A stretch of 64,000 nt of DNA from Mya arenaria (Eukaryota > Mollusca > Bivalvia > Myida > Myidae). The position numbers and the translations under genes were made by a program. The notes beneath the pieces are model-generated. The model did not search any database, was not told where the DNA came from, and saw only the letters and a program-made list of their open reading frames with translations. The stretch covers positions 39,255,152 to 39,319,151 of the forward strand of contig NC_069132.1 of assembly GCF_026914265.1 (NCBI RefSeq). Direction: 5' to 3'. Below, one piece after another: positions 63,082 through 64,000 of the stretch; the first letter of the stretch is position 1; the number at the start of each line of letters is the position of its first letter.

Positions 63082-63863
63082 TTAAAGTTGATATTTTTAT
63101 ATTTTATACTGCACCATGTTTGAGAGTACTTCGTTTGTTTTCGTCTATACATTGATTCGTATATCTGAAAGGTTACAAATAAAGCATTGTAAAGACGCAA
63201 AACAGCATCGCCGCATAAACGAAATCGAACACGTTTATGCGGTGGTTTTCAATAGTGATTGATATAGTTTCATAAAGATCGGACATAGTTTTTTGTGTCC
63301 ACTGAACCAAGCTCTGAACTAGACTTTAAAAGACGTAAATTCTGACAAAGATTTAGTAAGATCGGTTTTAATGTGAACCAAATCAATTGATCTTTCTGCG
63401 AAAACTTTAAAATATTACCTTTAACCATCACCGTCATTTTTGTTGAAATATTAGAACTCTATTTTTTAGCTTGATAATAAATGGTTAAGTTATTCTTGCA
63501 TACCGGACGTGTGCTTTCAGGTCATGTGACCAGTGCTGGAACCCATCTTACATACCCCATGTAAGAGGAGTCACGCGCAACAACGCGCCACTTCTTATTT
63601 CATATTATTGTATGGTTTATGAAAAATAAATTATGCCTTTTCAATAAAGCCCAATCAAATATATATGTTTGCAAGACTTTTAATTAAAATTGAAAATAAA
63701 TAATCGTAAAAAAACGCTATTTTTAGTTACTGCACTCTATGACGTCAGTAAACAACGTCGCACGCGCTTTTTGGTGTTATTGTACAAAAGTTCGTTTTCA
63801 ACGTCATTTTTTCCACAAATTGATAAATTTAGATATGCAAGAAAAATTATCAATCATTTTTTT

Positions 63864-63985
63864 CCGGTCCGGATCGAAAAATCCGACCCTCGGGCACGCT
63901 GCGTGGCCGGTAACTCGGCAAGCCTCGTTACCGGCTTACGCACGTGCCCTCGGGTCGGATTTTTCTATCCATACCGGAAACACAT
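63864..63985. mobile_element. short CG-rich foldback element
   Basis: TTCCGGTCCGGATCGAAAAA, CCGACCCTCGGGCACG and GGCCGGTAAC at left; inverse GTTACCGGC, CGTGCCCTCGGGTCGG and CATACCGGAA at right. Confidence 0.8.
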
Positions 63986-64000
63986 GATAGATACTTATAA

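Overview
This window is animal nuclear DNA, most likely from a heterodont bivalve mollusc. It is AT-rich. Genes are split into short exons with GT..AG introns, and about two thirds of the sequence is introns and intergenic DNA crowded with tRNA-derived SINEs, foldback MITEs, TA- and TWA-flanked DNA elements and tandem repeats of kinds commonly met in bivalve genomes. The species call is inference from repeat style and protein resemblance.

Layout. (1) Positions 1-27442, minus strand: the 5' part of an unc-79 orthologue (NALCN sodium-leak channel complex). I could place 23 coding exons. Every splice junction keeps the reading frame from the ATG at 27442 to the left edge, about 985 codons, and the 3' part lies beyond the window. 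Intron 14 carries a U2 snRNA gene in the same orientation, followed by two truncated copies of its 3' half, plus a Tigger-like element and a second TA-flanked element. (2) Positions 28394-32555, plus strand: a two-exon CCDC32 homologue (176 aa, AP-2 adaptor assembly), head-to-head with unc79 about 0.95 kb away; its intron holds a transposase-like relic. (3) 32556-38064: LINE reverse-transcriptase relic, a 0.18-kb tandem repeat, microsatellites and dispersed elements. (4) 38065-38935, minus strand: the last two exons of an unrecognised gene. (5) 40515-49547, plus strand: an eight-exon alpha/beta hydrolase of the hormone-sensitive-lipase / arylacetamide-deacetylase type with a complete oxyanion motif and catalytic triad. 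(6) 50866-52215, minus strand: an intronless 449-aa orphan ORF. (7) 52216-64000: gene-poor, with a PIF1-like helicase relic, three clusters of one satellite-like monomer and several foldback elements.

The most unusual theme is tandem partial duplication seated on exons and splice junctions. Degenerate copies lie beside unc79 exons 8, 10, 14, 16, 21 and 23, beside hydrolase exon 6, and beside the U2 gene. In two introns the duplicated piece is the splice site itself: five extra donor-like sites after unc79 exon 11, and five extra acceptor-like sites before hydrolase exon 8, each of which would end the protein within two or three codons in frame. Ordinary tandem duplications also occur deep in introns here (e.g. 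7468-7640), so exon copies may simply be the recognisable part of a high general tandem-duplication rate.
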